Source of the DNA: DT-110 sp030148525
GTDB lineage: Bacteria > Bacteroidota > Bacteroidia > Chitinophagales > Saprospiraceae
DNA: 64,000 nt
Assembly (NCBI GenBank): GCA_965227445.1
Contig: OZ245751.1
Span: forward strand, 744,001 to 808,000
Direction of reading: 5' to 3'
Positions 17,055 to 26,937 of the stretch are shown in pieces. The translations under genes were made by a program, and so were the position numbers. Numbering within the stretch: the first letter of the stretch is position 1; every line of letters starts with the position of its first letter. Under the pieces are notes generated by a model that was given only the letters and a program-made list of their open reading frames with translations, did not search any database and was not told where the DNA came from.

Positions 17055-20000
17055 ATGAAACAAGTATTCCAAATACTGATAGCCCTCCTATTGCCCATTT
17101 ATTTAATTGCCCAGCCCAGTAACAGTATTCTGGATGATGTAGCTATGCCGGCACCAAATGCCGCCTCATTGGGCCAATATGCTGATGTTCCTGTAAACTA
17201 TAGTACCGGTGTACCATCTATTGGAATTCCCATTTATACCGTTAAGGAAGGAAATTTATCGCTCCCCATTTCTTTAAGCTACCATGCTGGTGGACTAAAG
17301 GTAGGGCAACCCGCAAGCTGGATTGGCCAGGGCTGGTCCTTAAATGCGGGAGGTATGATCACCAGAACAGTAATCGGTCTTCCAGATGAACAAGGAGTGG
17401 GGTATTACAACTCAGGAGCTACCCTAGATCAATCAGATACAGAAATAGAAGAAGTAGCAAATGGGGAAATGGATTCTGAGCCAGACATTTTTTCCTTCAA
17501 TGTGGGTGGCTTTACGGGGAAGTTTGTTTTTGATGAAAATCAGAAGCCATTTTTGATGCCTAAACAAGACATCAGAATTGAGGTAAATTATGGCAGCAAT
17601 CAGTTCAAGGGCTTTACTTTGATTGCACCAAATGGCACCAGATACATTTTCGGAAATCTTCCTGGACAATCAGGCCTTACAGCGATCGAACGAACCCATT
17701 TTAGCCCGGCATCATTGTCAAGCCACCTTCCACACCATAGTTCCTGGTATTTGAATAAAATAATCTCCTATGATCTAAAGGACACTATTTCATTGACTTA
17801 CGAGGAAGAGCTGTATTCTTTCAAGAGTTTGTCATCCTGTTCATTTACAAAGCTTTTTTACTACTGTAACGGATCAAATAACCAGGCCGACGAGGAAAGC
17901 TGCTCTGGATTTTCTGATAACGGAGGTTACACCTACTATAACCGAATTAGTATTGGAGGGAAACGCCTGAAAACCATTACTAATTCCTCGGGTACTACGA
18001 CCGTGACATTTGTAAAGGGAACCCAATTTAGAAAGGACCTGGATTCAATACCTGCTAATACGACCATGTCTGTCAGCTCAGTGAATACCGCTTATCCTCT
18101 CTCGGAAATTGAAGTTGATCATGGTACAAAAAGTCAAAAATGGACCCTTTATACTTCCTTTTTTGAAAGTACCACGCCAGGGGGAAAAGCAGAAAACTTT
18201 AGGCTCAAATTAGATAGCCTTCAACAAGAAGAAAACGGAACGGGCACTGAGCAAATACCTCCCTATAAATTTACCTATGAAGGACCGACGAATGGCAATG
18301 GAAGCAAGTTTTTGCCTGGCCGCATTGACAAAGCTGTGGATCATTGGGGGTATTACAATGGAAGGACGACGAACAATAATCACTTTGGAAATGCGCCTCC
18401 TACGGTAACCCTCTATGGTGGACTCGACTATCTATACGGTGAATCAATTCGGCATACCGACACTAGCTTTTTGGATTATGGAGTTTTGAATTCGATCGAA
18501 CATCCATTAGGTGGAATAGAGCGATTTTATTATGAGCCACACGATCATTATACCACGCTAAATGGTGTTGAAAAACTACTGTACCTGGAAAACTGTGAGG
18601 TATTTGAAGAAAGCTGTTGTTCTTCTTCTGGTCAAACAGCTGAAATCGTTTTCTATGACAGTTTGGAGATCGAATACGCTGATTTCATATTGTACTTGAA
18701 AGCAACGGACAATGTCATTTGTGATTCTGGTTTTCCAGATCCGGATCATTGTCTGAGTTGTTCTTATGAATCATCGCATTCCGTAACCATTTCTGCCTAT
18801 GATCTGGATAATTCCTCCTCCGTCGGAAGCCCGGTAGCTTTCAATGTGCTTACCGGTTACGATACTATCTCCTATGATCTTGATGAAATAGGCACTTTTG
18901 AACCAGGAGTCCGTTATCGTTTTACTCTTGATGTAGATAATGGGCGGGGTTCATTTGAATTATTTTCTGATTATGGTTCTGGTGTGTCAGCCAATAGACC
19001 CGTTGGTGGGTTGAGAGTCGCTAAAATCCGAGTCAGCCCATACGGATCACTTGGTGGAAATGACATCATTCGAACTTTTGCCTACCGTGATTCTACCAAC
19101 CAGGATAGGTCAAGTGGTTTTCTTCATACGCTTCCGCTGTACAAGGTGGAGAGTTCCTTCAGTATTCCTAGCGGTACGGGATATATGATCCATGTTCAAG
19201 ACGATAGTAATGTCCCATTAGGCGGATTTAATGGAAACCATATTAGTTACGAAAGGGTCCAGGAGTATTTTAATGGAAATGGTAGAAAGGATTATGATTT
19301 TAATCCTGGTAGTAACACAACATCACTTACATTTCCAATCATTCCCAGTCTTTTTGATGTGGATGACGGAGAATTAAGGGGTAGCTACACCTTTAATGAA
19401 AACGACGAACTGGTGCAAAGATCACGCCGTTTCCCTGGTGGAAACTCAGCAGAGAACATGTCTGGGCTAGCCTATAAGGTAATGGACACGGGAATCAGAT
19501 GTATTATAGGCGGGGACTCATCTTTAGTGAAAGGGACCTTTTTGGATGAGGATTATGTAATCCAAACCAGTTCCTACTTAATCGGAAAAGAGGTAAACGA
19601 AACCGATGGCCTTGAAGTAGTTACGGAATATACTTACGGTAATTCAGACTATCTGAATCCCTCAGAAATTGAAACAACAAATAGCGATGGAACCACTTCT
19701 ATTCAGAAGATGAAGTATGCGTACGATCTGGATTCCACAGTGTACAATACGATGGTGTCACTAAACATGGTAAGCATACCCATCCAAACCACTCGAGAAG
19801 TCGCCGGCACCCAGGTGTCAGGCAGCAGATCTTTGTATCGCTTTTTTAATAGAACAACCGGACACCCTTCAACAGTCCCGTCCCCAACTGCAGCCGATAG
19901 TTTTTTGCTGTATCCTGGTAAAACCCAAAACTATGAATATACCTGGGATTCAACGGGGACCCCAAGCATAACAGGTTGGAAAACGGAGCGAACCATTGAT

Positions 20001-23000
20001 GAAGTAAACGTGGCTATTGGTCGTCCAGAAGAGATAACCAATAGAGGCTGGGAGACAGAATTTCTCACCTGGGATGAATCTCGAAGTCTACCATTAACCT
20101 GGTCTTATGAAAATTTTGACAAGTCATATACCTATCACACAAATAGTCAGTTGGTTAGTACTATGACTGACATTGATGACCAAGTAACCTCTTACTCTTA
20201 CGATGATTTATTGAGACTTACAGAAGCGAATACACGAGGTGGTAATGCGGAAACACGCTATGAGTATCATTTCCGTGAACCAACAGATACATTTAATTAC
20301 GTCAAAACGATTGGGAATTTCACTTCGGTTACCGGCAGTGATTTCACCGGTGAAACTACCTTCCAATATGTGGATGGTCTAGGACGGCCTATTCAATCGG
20401 TCATTCAGCAGCATTCTACCGGGCAAAAAGATGTTATAACAGTAACGGAATATGACCAGCACAGCCGACCAATAAAAAACTACGAACCCTTTGCCTCTGC
20501 TAATTCTACTGGTGCTTATGTATCGAGTATTCCAGGAGGCACAGAGTTTACAGAAACGACCTACGAGTCCTCACCTCTCAGTAGGAAAAAATCGGTTACA
20601 CCACCTGATTGGTACGCCACCAATTTTGGTTATGGGACCAATAGCAGTTCAGTGACTATCGCAGGGACTATGTATTCAGCTAATACACTGAAGATCGACA
20701 CCATTCAGGACCCAAATGGAAACTACAACATCACCTATTCGGATAGATGGGGACGAAAACTGCGAATGCGTAAAATGAATAGTGCGGGTACAAGCACTAA
20801 TGATACGGAGTATCTCTATGATGATAAGGATCGTTTAGATATGGTGGTACCGCCTGGTGCTACTACTACCAGCGATGGATTGACTTACCGGTATACCTAT
20901 GATGGGCGGGATAATGTAGTCTATAAATGGATTCCTGATCAAGGGCGCCACGATTTTCTCTATAACGAACGAGCTCTGATGGCTGCCACCCGGGATCCTA
21001 ACATGCGGTCAGATGGGAAATGGATTCATACCCATTTCGATGATTATGGTCGAAATATAGCAACTGGCTTTGTCAATCAGTCCGGCATTTTGACAGTCTC
21101 GAGTAATCAGACCTTTTCGGACAGTCTATCTAGGACATGGTATGATGGAGCCGGAATACCGGGAAGTGGTACCATTTATAACGGTAAAGTCAGTCGAGGC
21201 AGGGAACGTATCCTTGGGACCAATGATTGGATCGATACTAGAACCTACTATGACTCATATGGGCGAGTAGATAAAACAAGAGGGAATCACCATTTACGGT
21301 TAACTGATTTCTCGGCAGAAATTACGGAATATACCTATGATTTTGCCGATAATGTACTGAAAGAGGATCGCGATCACAGGGAACAAGGTGGCGACATGCT
21401 ACCGATCATCAATGAAATGACCTATGATCATGCCGGTCGCCAGGAAGATCATACCATTAGCATTGATGGACAGACGGAGCATCTAAGTACTCAAACCTAT
21501 ACCGTAAAAGATGAATTGAAAGAAAAGGACTTAGGCATAGGCACATCTACAGTTCTTCAAAGTATGGATTACGAATACTTGGAAAATGGGTTTCTTTCGT
21601 CCATGAACCCAGGTACAAGTTCTGATGGTGATTGGTTTTCTTTTTCTTTGTATTATGACGACCAGCCAAGTGGAATTTCTCCTACGATACAAGATATGTT
21701 CAACGGTAATATTGCTACCATGGTCTGGAGGCATGGAACAGGAAATTATGAAGCGTATGGATACTCTTACGATTATCTGGATCGGTTAGAGGAAGCTTAC
21801 CTTCACCGAAAGTCGCCAAGTTCAAGCTCGTTTTCCACAAATACTCCCAATAGATTGACCACTATTGAGTATGAAGATGGAAGGGGTAACATTAAAAACA
21901 TTGAACGATATAATGATGGGTATACCAGAATCGATGACATTACATATACCTACAGCTCTGGCACGAATAAAATAAGCTCTTTGACGGATAGTGGAAATTC
22001 AGTTGGATTTGATGAAGGAAGCGGAGGAAGCTATGACTATGATAAAAATGGCAACTTAACCGATGATCCATATAAAGACCTTTTGATCGCGTACAACCAT
22101 TTAAATCTTCCTGATACGATCAAGCCGGGCTCTGGTTCAGATAGTCTGGTCTTCCTCTACACCGCAGGCGGCTCCAAACTTAGGAAAAAACTCATTGAAA
22201 CCGGCGGCAACACCATCCAGGACTACATTGGAGGCATTGAATACACCAACAGCACCGTTGATGCCATCTACCATGCCGAAGGAAGGGCAGTTAAAGATGG
22301 CAGTACCTGGGACCATGAATACGTTATCACCGATCACCTGGGCAATACCCGAGTGCGTTTTCACGATGATAATGGTAATGGAACGATTAGCTCAGGCGAG
22401 TTGCTTTCTACGCATGATTATTATCCCTTTGGGATGGAATGGAATGCGGGCAGTTATCAGTATACGTATAATGGGAAGGAAAGGAATGATGAGCTTGGGT
22501 TGGATTGGTTGGATTATGGGGCTAGGATGTATGATCCGACGATTGCGAGGTGGGTACAGGTCGACCCAATGGCAGAATTAACTCCAAATTGGACGCCATA
22601 CCGCTACGGCTTTAATAATCCAATTCGTTATCACGACCCGACTGGCTTATTTGAAATTGACGAGCAAACGGCAAATGACCATCCAGAATTAGTCGAGTAT
22701 CTGAAGGGGTTGGTTGATTTTTGGAAAAATCAATCTGACGATTTTAAAAATGAATTTATGGAGAAAAGTGGGTTGACCAATGATGAAGTTGTCGAGATGT
22801 TAACTTACGGTCAGGGCCCCAAACTCAGTGTTGAAAATATTGACAATGATAAAAGGAAAGCGAATGGCGTGACTCTCGCTGGTAAAGATGAGGACGGTAA
22901 TCTTATCAATGCAAATGATGGAAAAGGGCATATTAAAATAGATGATGATGTGATAGCTCTTTTTGAGCAAGGGCGGAAAGATCCTGATCCAGACGTGGCT

Positions 23001-23240
23001 AAAGTAACCGACCTACTACTTGAATCCACTTTATTTCATGAAAGTACGCATTATGGTAATCTTAAAACGGATAATTCTGGAAATGGAAAATTTGAAGAAT
23101 CGGGTAAAGCATTTGAAGACGCTGTCTATGGTGGCGATGTTGATCGATCACCAATAATCAAGAGGATGTGGGACGTAAGACGAAAAGTGACACCTCTTCC
23201 ACCTCAACTGATTTATAAAGTGAAAAGTAAGAAAAACTAG
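17055..23240 (+). CDS. Rhs/YD-repeat polymorphic toxin with C-terminal zincin-type toxin domain
   Basis: A 2061-residue protein with a Sec signal peptide (ILIALLLPIYLIAQ) and the Bacteroidota Rhs N-terminal domain (PVNYSTGVPSIGIPIYTV, LSYHAGGLKV, GQGWSLNAGG). Tens of YD repeats follow between about residues 850 and 1740 and form the hollow beta shell of the family. The Rhs core ends near residue 1860 with ARMYDPTIARW and YGFNNPIRYHDPTGL. The last 190 residues are variable and carry HESTH at 1995-1999, followed by EESGKAFEDAVYG, the pattern of a zincin metalloprotease with a downstream Glu. No T9SS domain is seen, so final export is unclear. The 321-bp core segment 22233-22553 is repeated in two cassettes downstream. 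An immunity candidate starts 8 bp after the stop. Confidence 0.92.
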   Translation: MKQVFQILIALLLPIYLIAQPSNSILDDVAMPAPNAASLGQYADVPVNYSTGVPSIGIPIYTVKEGNLSLPISLSYHAGGLKVGQPASWIGQGWSLNAGGMITRTVIGLPDEQGVGYYNSGATLDQSDTEIEEVANGEMDSEPDIFSFNVGGFTGKFVFDENQKPFLMPKQDIRIEVNYGSNQFKGFTLIAPNGTRYIFGNLPGQSGLTAIERTHFSPASLSSHLPHHSSWYLNKIISYDLKDTISLTYEEELYSFKSLSSCSFTKLFYYCNGSNNQADEESCSGFSDNGGYTYYNRISIGGKRLKTITNSSGTTTVTFVKGTQFRKDLDSIPANTTMSVSSVNTAYPLSEIEVDHGTKSQKWTLYTSFFESTTPGGKAENFRLKLDSLQQEENGTGTEQIPPYKFTYEGPTNGNGSKFLPGRIDKAVDHWGYYNGRTTNNNHFGNAPPTVTLYGGLDYLYGESIRHTDTSFLDYGVLNSIEHPLGGIERFYYEPHDHYTTLNGVEKLLYLENCEVFEESCCSSSGQTAEIVFYDSLEIEYADFILYLKATDNVICDSGFPDPDHCLSCSYESSHSVTISAYDLDNSSSVGSPVAFNVLTGYDTISYDLDEIGTFEPGVRYRFTLDVDNGRGSFELFSDYGSGVSANRPVGGLRVAKIRVSPYGSLGGNDIIRTFAYRDSTNQDRSSGFLHTLPLYKVESSFSIPSGTGYMIHVQDDSNVPLGGFNGNHISYERVQEYFNGNGRKDYDFNPGSNTTSLTFPIIPSLFDVDDGELRGSYTFNENDELVQRSRRFPGGNSAENMSGLAYKVMDTGIRCIIGGDSSLVKGTFLDEDYVIQTSSYLIGKEVNETDGLEVVTEYTYGNSDYLNPSEIETTNSDGTTSIQKMKYAYDLDSTVYNTMVSLNMVSIPIQTTREVAGTQVSGSRSLYRFFNRTTGHPSTVPSPTAADSFLLYPGKTQNYEYTWDSTGTPSITGWKTERTIDEVNVAIGRPEEITNRGWETEFLTWDESRSLPLTWSYENFDKSYTYHTNSQLVSTMTDIDDQVTSYSYDDLLRLTEANTRGGNAETRYEYHFREPTDTFNYVKTIGNFTSVTGSDFTGETTFQYVDGLGRPIQSVIQQHSTGQKDVITVTEYDQHSRPIKNYEPFASANSTGAYVSSIPGGTEFTETTYESSPLSRKKSVTPPDWYATNFGYGTNSSSVTIAGTMYSANTLKIDTIQDPNGNYNITYSDRWGRKLRMRKMNSAGTSTNDTEYLYDDKDRLDMVVPPGATTTSDGLTYRYTYDGRDNVVYKWIPDQGRHDFLYNERALMAATRDPNMRSDGKWIHTHFDDYGRNIATGFVNQSGILTVSSNQTFSDSLSRTWYDGAGIPGSGTIYNGKVSRGRERILGTNDWIDTRTYYDSYGRVDKTRGNHHLRLTDFSAEITEYTYDFADNVLKEDRDHREQGGDMLPIINEMTYDHAGRQEDHTISIDGQTEHLSTQTYTVKDELKEKDLGIGTSTVLQSMDYEYLENGFLSSMNPGTSSDGDWFSFSLYYDDQPSGISPTIQDMFNGNIATMVWRHGTGNYEAYGYSYDYLDRLEEAYLHRKSPSSSSFSTNTPNRLTTIEYEDGRGNIKNIERYNDGYTRIDDITYTYSSGTNKISSLTDSGNSVGFDEGSGGSYDYDKNGNLTDDPYKDLLIAYNHLNLPDTIKPGSGSDSLVFLYTAGGSKLRKKLIETGGNTIQDYIGGIEYTNSTVDAIYHAEGRAVKDGSTWDHEYVITDHLGNTRVRFHDDNGNGTISSGELLSTHDYYPFGMEWNAGSYQYTYNGKERNDELGLDWLDYGARMYDPTIARWVQVDPMAELTPNWTPYRYGFNNPIRYHDPTGLFEIDEQTANDHPELVEYLKGLVDFWKNQSDDFKNEFMEKSGLTNDEVVEMLTYGQGPKLSVENIDNDKRKANGVTLAGKDEDGNLINANDGKGHIKIDDDVIALFEQGRKDPDPDVAKVTDLLLESTLFHESTHYGNLKTDNSGNGKFEESGKAFEDAVYGGDVDRSPIIKRMWDVRRKVTPLPPQLIYKVKSKKN

Positions 23241-23248
23241 TTAGCAAC

Positions 23249-23776
23249 ATGAAAATTTCTCTGCTATATTTATTGTCTATCATGATGTTCTTGTCATGCT
23301 TGTCACCAATTGAGTCTACTAATGAAATTGAGGAAGATCTGAATTTTGAGTTACAAAATGTTTTAATTAGGTCGGACTCAATACACTTTCATTTTGTCAT
23401 AAGAAATGATGCTGCTCTGCCAATTAGGCTTCTAGATTTGAATAGAGAAACGATATGCTATAATGTTGTGAATATATCGCTGCTTGATATTGAAGGAGAG
23501 AAAAAATACTTTCTCTTTCCTTGCAAAGAAATTTATGATATAGATCATATCAAACTCACAACTTCAAACAGTTCAATATTTCTGCCGTCAAACCAGAAGG
23601 AAATCATTTTGTCTGGTTCTTTTAAAGACTTTACTCCGTTCCTTTCGAAGGAAGAGTTAAAAAATAGAAGGTATTTAGTAAGATGTAATCTTTCCTTTGA
23701 TGAAGTAACTAAATCGTTTGATGACACTTTGAACTACACTAGCACTGTTCAACTTGAGTCATCTATAAAGTTTTAA
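23249..23776 (+). CDS. Lipoprotein, candidate immunity protein for the Rhs zincin toxin
   Basis: A 175-residue protein with a lipoprotein signal peptide (LSIMMFLSC). The mature part is beta-rich with Cys residues (ETICYNVVN, FPCKEIYDI, LVRCNLSF). No family is recognised. It starts 8 bp after the Rhs stop and is more A+T-rich than the Rhs core, as usual for toxin/immunity ends. The position directly after a variable Rhs tip is the standard place of the immunity gene. A lipoprotein would sit in the envelope, which fits inhibition of a protease acting outside the cytosol. The role is inference. Confidence 0.65.
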   Translation: MKISLLYLLSIMMFLSCLSPIESTNEIEEDLNFELQNVLIRSDSIHFHFVIRNDAALPIRLLDLNRETICYNVVNISLLDIEGEKKYFLFPCKEIYDIDHIKLTTSNSSIFLPSNQKEIILSGSFKDFTPFLSKEELKNRRYLVRCNLSFDEVTKSFDDTLNYTSTVQLESSIKF

Positions 23777-23908
23777 TCCCGCCAATGACTAAGCCCACGC
23801 AGTGCACCAGCATTGTCGTGGGCTGCTAAATTAAGGTAAGCGTCCGAGCAACTGAATCTTGTAAGGCTGATTTGGTTGTGTGACCTTTGCGCGATCAAAA
23901 GTAAAGAA

Positions 23909-24076
23909 ATGACCAGAAAAGCTCTCGCCGCCCAGCTGGTGCAATTGCTCGAAGCCCTGAGCAAGTCTGGTCTGAGCAAAAAAGCATTCTGTGCCGAGCA
24001 CGATATTCCCGTTGCTAAATTTTATTATTGGCAGCGACGACTGAGCTTAGAGGAACAACATTTTCCGGTCGCCTAG
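23909..24076 (+). pseudogene. IS66-family TnpA-like accessory protein, truncated
   Basis: A 55-codon frame starting MTRKALAAQLVQLLEALSK and continuing GLSKKAFCAEHDIPVAKFYYWQRRL, the helix-turn-helix region of the small accessory protein of IS66 elements. The normal protein is about 90-120 residues and is followed by tnpB and tnpC; none of these is here, so it is a remnant. A frame 11 codons longer is open upstream but carries no family signal. Confidence 0.65.
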
Positions 24077-24270
24077 GGATTTACTCCTTTGTTGGTTCGT
24101 CCTGCCGCTGATCTGGAACTTCACTTAATGGTTGGATAGTTTTTTGGCGTTTGCACGCAGTCGAGTCATTGCATTCCAACAAGATGGAGATTTCAATTTC
24201 TTCAGCATTTCGCTATGGTTATCAACAGGTTGTGAGCCTACCTTCAAATTCAAAGAGATCATCAAAACCC

Positions 24271-24456
24271 AACAAATTGAATGTTTTCAAAGTACGTTCA
24301 ATTTTATTTTCAATTTGGCTTTCTATCTGATTGCCAATGATTTGTGAAAGCCCTTTCTAATCCCAGCGGAATCACCAATTTGAAGTATGAAGTCAGAGAT
24401 CGGAGGTCAGAAGTATTTGGCCTGTCTTCTCTGGCTTCATTTTTTTTGGCGAAAGC
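24271..24456. repeat. 186-bp direct repeat, copy A
   Basis: Closely matches 31239-31426 with small differences. It contains, in order, a segment that read on the minus strand resembles a transposase C-terminus, the 14-bp copy of the tRNA-Lys 3' end, a heptamer-type stretch (AGTCAGA, GGTCAGA), and a shared run up to GGCGAAAGC. The two copies flank the 7-kb segment that carries both Rhs cassettes. Confidence 0.8.
24362..24375 (+). repeat. Copy of the tRNA-Lys 3' end (possible attachment-site relic)
   Basis: CCCAGCGGAATCAC is identical to 15183-15196, the T-arm end, acceptor strand and first following base of tRNA-Lys. A third copy is at 31330-31343. tRNA 3' ends are classical integration sites; no integrase gene is visible in the window, so the att role is inference. 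Confidence 0.5.
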
Positions 24457-24547
24457 TGGTTCTGCGCTTTTACTTACACCTCTTCTACTCCCCGTTTTGT
24501 CTTTGGAACATCCATACAAGCATTTCCTTGGAAAGCCTGCTTCGCCA

Positions 24548-24739
24548 TTTGCCTGCCAGCCTGAAGCTTAAACTGATCGCGTTGCTGTCAGAATGCGTGG
24601 CCTCAGATTATGCGGAAGAAAACCCCCACGAAGATTGGCGTAACCTTTTCGGTGCATGGGAAGATACCGATGAGGATATGTCAGATCAAGTACCCGCCGC
24701 CCGATTACCAAATCGAGATGTTTCATCCTTTGATGGATG
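24548..24739 (+). pseudogene. VapB-like antitoxin, 5'-truncated relic
   Basis: The frame reads LPASLKLKLIALLSECVASD, then DWRNLFGAWEDTDEDMSDQV and AARLPNRDVSSFDG, nearly the same as the intact antitoxin at 28666-28908. It lacks the first 20 residues and a start codon. No PIN toxin follows. Confidence 0.75.
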
Positions 24740-24780
24740 AAATAATATTTTTAAGCAAAGATCATTAATTACTCCGACCA

Positions 24781-25000
24781 TTTAAGGGTAGCCGTAAAAA
24801 AAGGGGTGGCGCGGGAGGCTGCCTGAGAGTGAAACCTACAGGTTACTAAATCTGCACCATAAAAAGAGAAAGCAGAGCTTACCACGAATGAGCCTCGAGC
24901 AACAGGAAAAGCGAAGCCTAACATACTGTATACGGGCACTGCAACGCAATCAGATGAAAGCTCGCGAATGGCTTGGTAAGCGAGCGGGAGTCAACCATCC
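24781..25000 (+). other. Structured-RNA-like stretch, possible 5' fragment of a group II intron
   Basis: About 220 bp without a coding frame. It has short motifs reminiscent of domain I of bacterial group II introns (GAGGCTGCCTGAGAG, GAATGAGCCTCGAG, TATACGGGCACTGCAACGC, AAGCGAGCGGGAGTCAAC). No reverse transcriptase and no domain V/VI hairpin is found, so at most it is a fragment. This is pattern memory, not a fold. Confidence 0.3.
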
Positions 25001-25552
25001 TTTTTAGGCTAGCCTTATTTGGTCTTGATTTTTTGGAAGCTATCTCAACAATGCTTTTGATAGCGAAAATGCTAGATTTTGGCACTGAAAAAGGCGTAAA
25101 AAACGAGCATAGCCTTTGCTACGTGAGTTTTTTTTACAACGCATTTCAGGGTCAAAAGATGCATTTGCAGACCAAAGGGTATTGTTGAGATAGCTTCTAC
25201 TCTTTTGCATCAAGGCAAAAGAACAATGCCCGGCATTGAATACACTAACAGCACCGTTGATGCCATTTACCATGCCGAAGGAAGGGCAGTTAAGGACGGC
25301 ATTACCTGGGACCATGAATACGTTATCACCGATCACCTGGGCAATACCCGAGTGCGTTTCCACGATGATAATGGTAATGGGACCATCAGTTCAGGCGAGT
25401 TGCTTTCAACCCATGATTATTATCCGTTTGGGATGGAGTGGAATGCAGGCAGTTATCAGTATACGTATAATGGGAAGGAGAGGAATGACGAGCTTGGGTT
25501 GGAGTTATTTGACTATGGGGCCAGAATGTATGATCCGGCGATTGGTAGGTGG
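25001..25552. repeat. 552-bp direct repeat, copy 1 (MITE-like leader plus Rhs core)
   Basis: Almost identical to 29316-29866. The first 230 bp hold a MITE-like element; the last 321 bp (25232-25552) are the Rhs core segment also present in the main Rhs gene at 22233-22553. Confidence 0.9.
25036..25197. mobile_element. MITE-like element with 17-bp inverted ends, copy 1
   Basis: The ends are GAAGCTATCTCAACAAT (25036-25052) and its exact reverse complement (25181-25197), 162 bp apart overall. The interior has no usable gene. The second copy is at 29351-29511 and differs by one base in a T run. Confidence 0.7.
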
Positions 25553-25598
25553 AATGCGGTGGATCCACACGCTGAAAGTTATTCTTCTTGGTCATCAT

Positions 25599-26937
25599 CA
25601 ATGGTTCGGTAGCAAATTAGGCCGCTATTTTACCCAAGCGCCTTATTCTCCGTTTTACATTTCTAATTTTATCGGATTTAGGGTCAATTTCTAAGTTTGA
25701 AATAAATATTTCAAGCATATATTCGTTGAGCAATTCCGTTTTCACATCGGCCATAGAAAATGAGGTTCGTTCATCTTTTGGCTTGTCCAGATGAAAGATA
25801 GCTTTTGCGATATTTACTGCCGTCAAAGAAGCATTATGATGAAAATGGAGCTTGCCTTGGGTCCTTGCCTGGCAGTGATTCAGCCCAGTAAACTGCTTTG
25901 CATCTCTGAATATGAACTCAATTTGGAACCTGGCCTTATAGAAAAGATAGATCTGCAACCCACCCTGTTTTAGATCCGTGCTGAATAAGAACTGGACCCT
26001 TCCATTTGGTTCGCCATCGTTTAAAAACTCAATGTAGCACAGCTTTATTTTGCGTTTTAGTTGGACATGATAGACCAGTCCTTCATACAGTACAACTTGA
26101 TCGTCTTGATGAACTTTTTTGATCCTCCTTTTATCAACTTTTCGTGTATCGATTTTTCCATCGTAGAGTTTGGGTCGCCCCGGCTTACCAGTCGGCCTGG
26201 CGTGGTTAAGGTATCTCAGGTTTGCATCATTTCGAAGCTTGCTGATCAGGTGCAAAGGCGTTTTATTGAGGATAGCATCCACAAACTTTTTTTTAGCAAA
26301 AAATCCATCAACGCACAAATAGTCTGCCATTTGCCCTAGTTCATGGGCTCTGGAAGTAACCATATCCGCATAGTGGTCGATGCGGGTCCAGTCTTTAGCC
26401 TCCAAAGTCTTCTTACTGGGTGTCTGGACACTGAGTAGGTGGAAGCCCGTATTGTTTGCTATGTCGATAAGAGCTAATCCAGTAATTTCGAGGCCTCGCA
26501 AACTCTTGCGGGCACAACCGCTGTAGAAGTAGTCGATGTTCGGGGTAGATTTTCCACTCTTGGGGATATAACTCGGATCGAGAGCCAGCACAGTATGGCC
26601 ACTAAGATGATTTTGGGAAAGTGCAATGTTAAATGCCATGAAATCAAAGTCCTTCTCGTAATTATCTCGGTAGGACCGTTCATTATAAACGCCATACCTG
26701 GATAGCCCTAAAAAGTTATGACGCCCACGCATGATTAGAATGAGCAGGAAAATATGCTCCATAAATCGACGGCGGCAAACGTTGAGACCTTCTAATTGAT
26801 TCAGTATATTTGCAATGAGCTTCCGGCTCTTTTCCATGGGGGGTTGGCTTTTGAGTTGTGGAAAACACAAAATCAACTTTCTCATGGAATTTTTAAAATC
26901 ACCTCGCCATCTTCCTCATTTTACTACCGAACCATTG
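25599..26937. mobile_element. Complete insertion sequence with IS4-type transposase
   Basis: 1339 bp bounded by 14-bp perfect inverted repeats CAATGGTTCGGTAG (25599-25612) and CTACCGAACCATTG (26924-26937). The flanks are a 5-bp target duplication ATCAT (25594-25598 and 26938-26942). It carries one intact transposase gene on the minus strand and sits inside the Rhs cassette. Intact ends, gene and duplication suggest a recent insertion. Confidence 0.93.
25617..26885 (-). CDS. IS4-family transposase (DDE)
   Basis: A 422-residue DDE transposase. The first Asp is in VLALDPSYIPKSGK, the second in YLCVDGFFAKKKF, and the third carboxylate in YKARFQIEFIFRDAKQ, which fits the IS4 signature Y-x2-R-x3-E-x6-K exactly. 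A basic segment (KRKIKLCYIEF, GKPGRPKLYDG) is typical of the family's insertion domain. The enzyme cuts and joins the 14-bp ends of its own element. The gene fills almost the whole element, starts with ATG 52 bp inside the right end, and shows no frameshift. Confidence 0.93.
   Translation of the reverse strand: MRKLILCFPQLKSQPPMEKSRKLIANILNQLEGLNVCRRRFMEHIFLLILIMRGRHNFLGLSRYGVYNERSYRDNYEKDFDFMAFNIALSQNHLSGHTVLALDPSYIPKSGKSTPNIDYFYSGCARKSLRGLEITGLALIDIANNTGFHLLSVQTPSKKTLEAKDWTRIDHYADMVTSRAHELGQMADYLCVDGFFAKKKFVDAILNKTPLHLISKLRNDANLRYLNHARPTGKPGRPKLYDGKIDTRKVDKRRIKKVHQDDQVVLYEGLVYHVQLKRKIKLCYIEFLNDGEPNGRVQFLFSTDLKQGGLQIYLFYKARFQIEFIFRDAKQFTGLNHCQARTQGKLHFHHNASLTAVNIAKAIFHLDKPKDERTSFSMADVKTELLNEYMLEIFISNLEIDPKSDKIRNVKRRIRRLGKIAA

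Noticed and set aside
24132..24347. Plus-strand frame of 71 codons after the IS66 fragment
   Set aside because: No start signal or motif; overlaps the direct repeat, whose other copy does not keep this frame.
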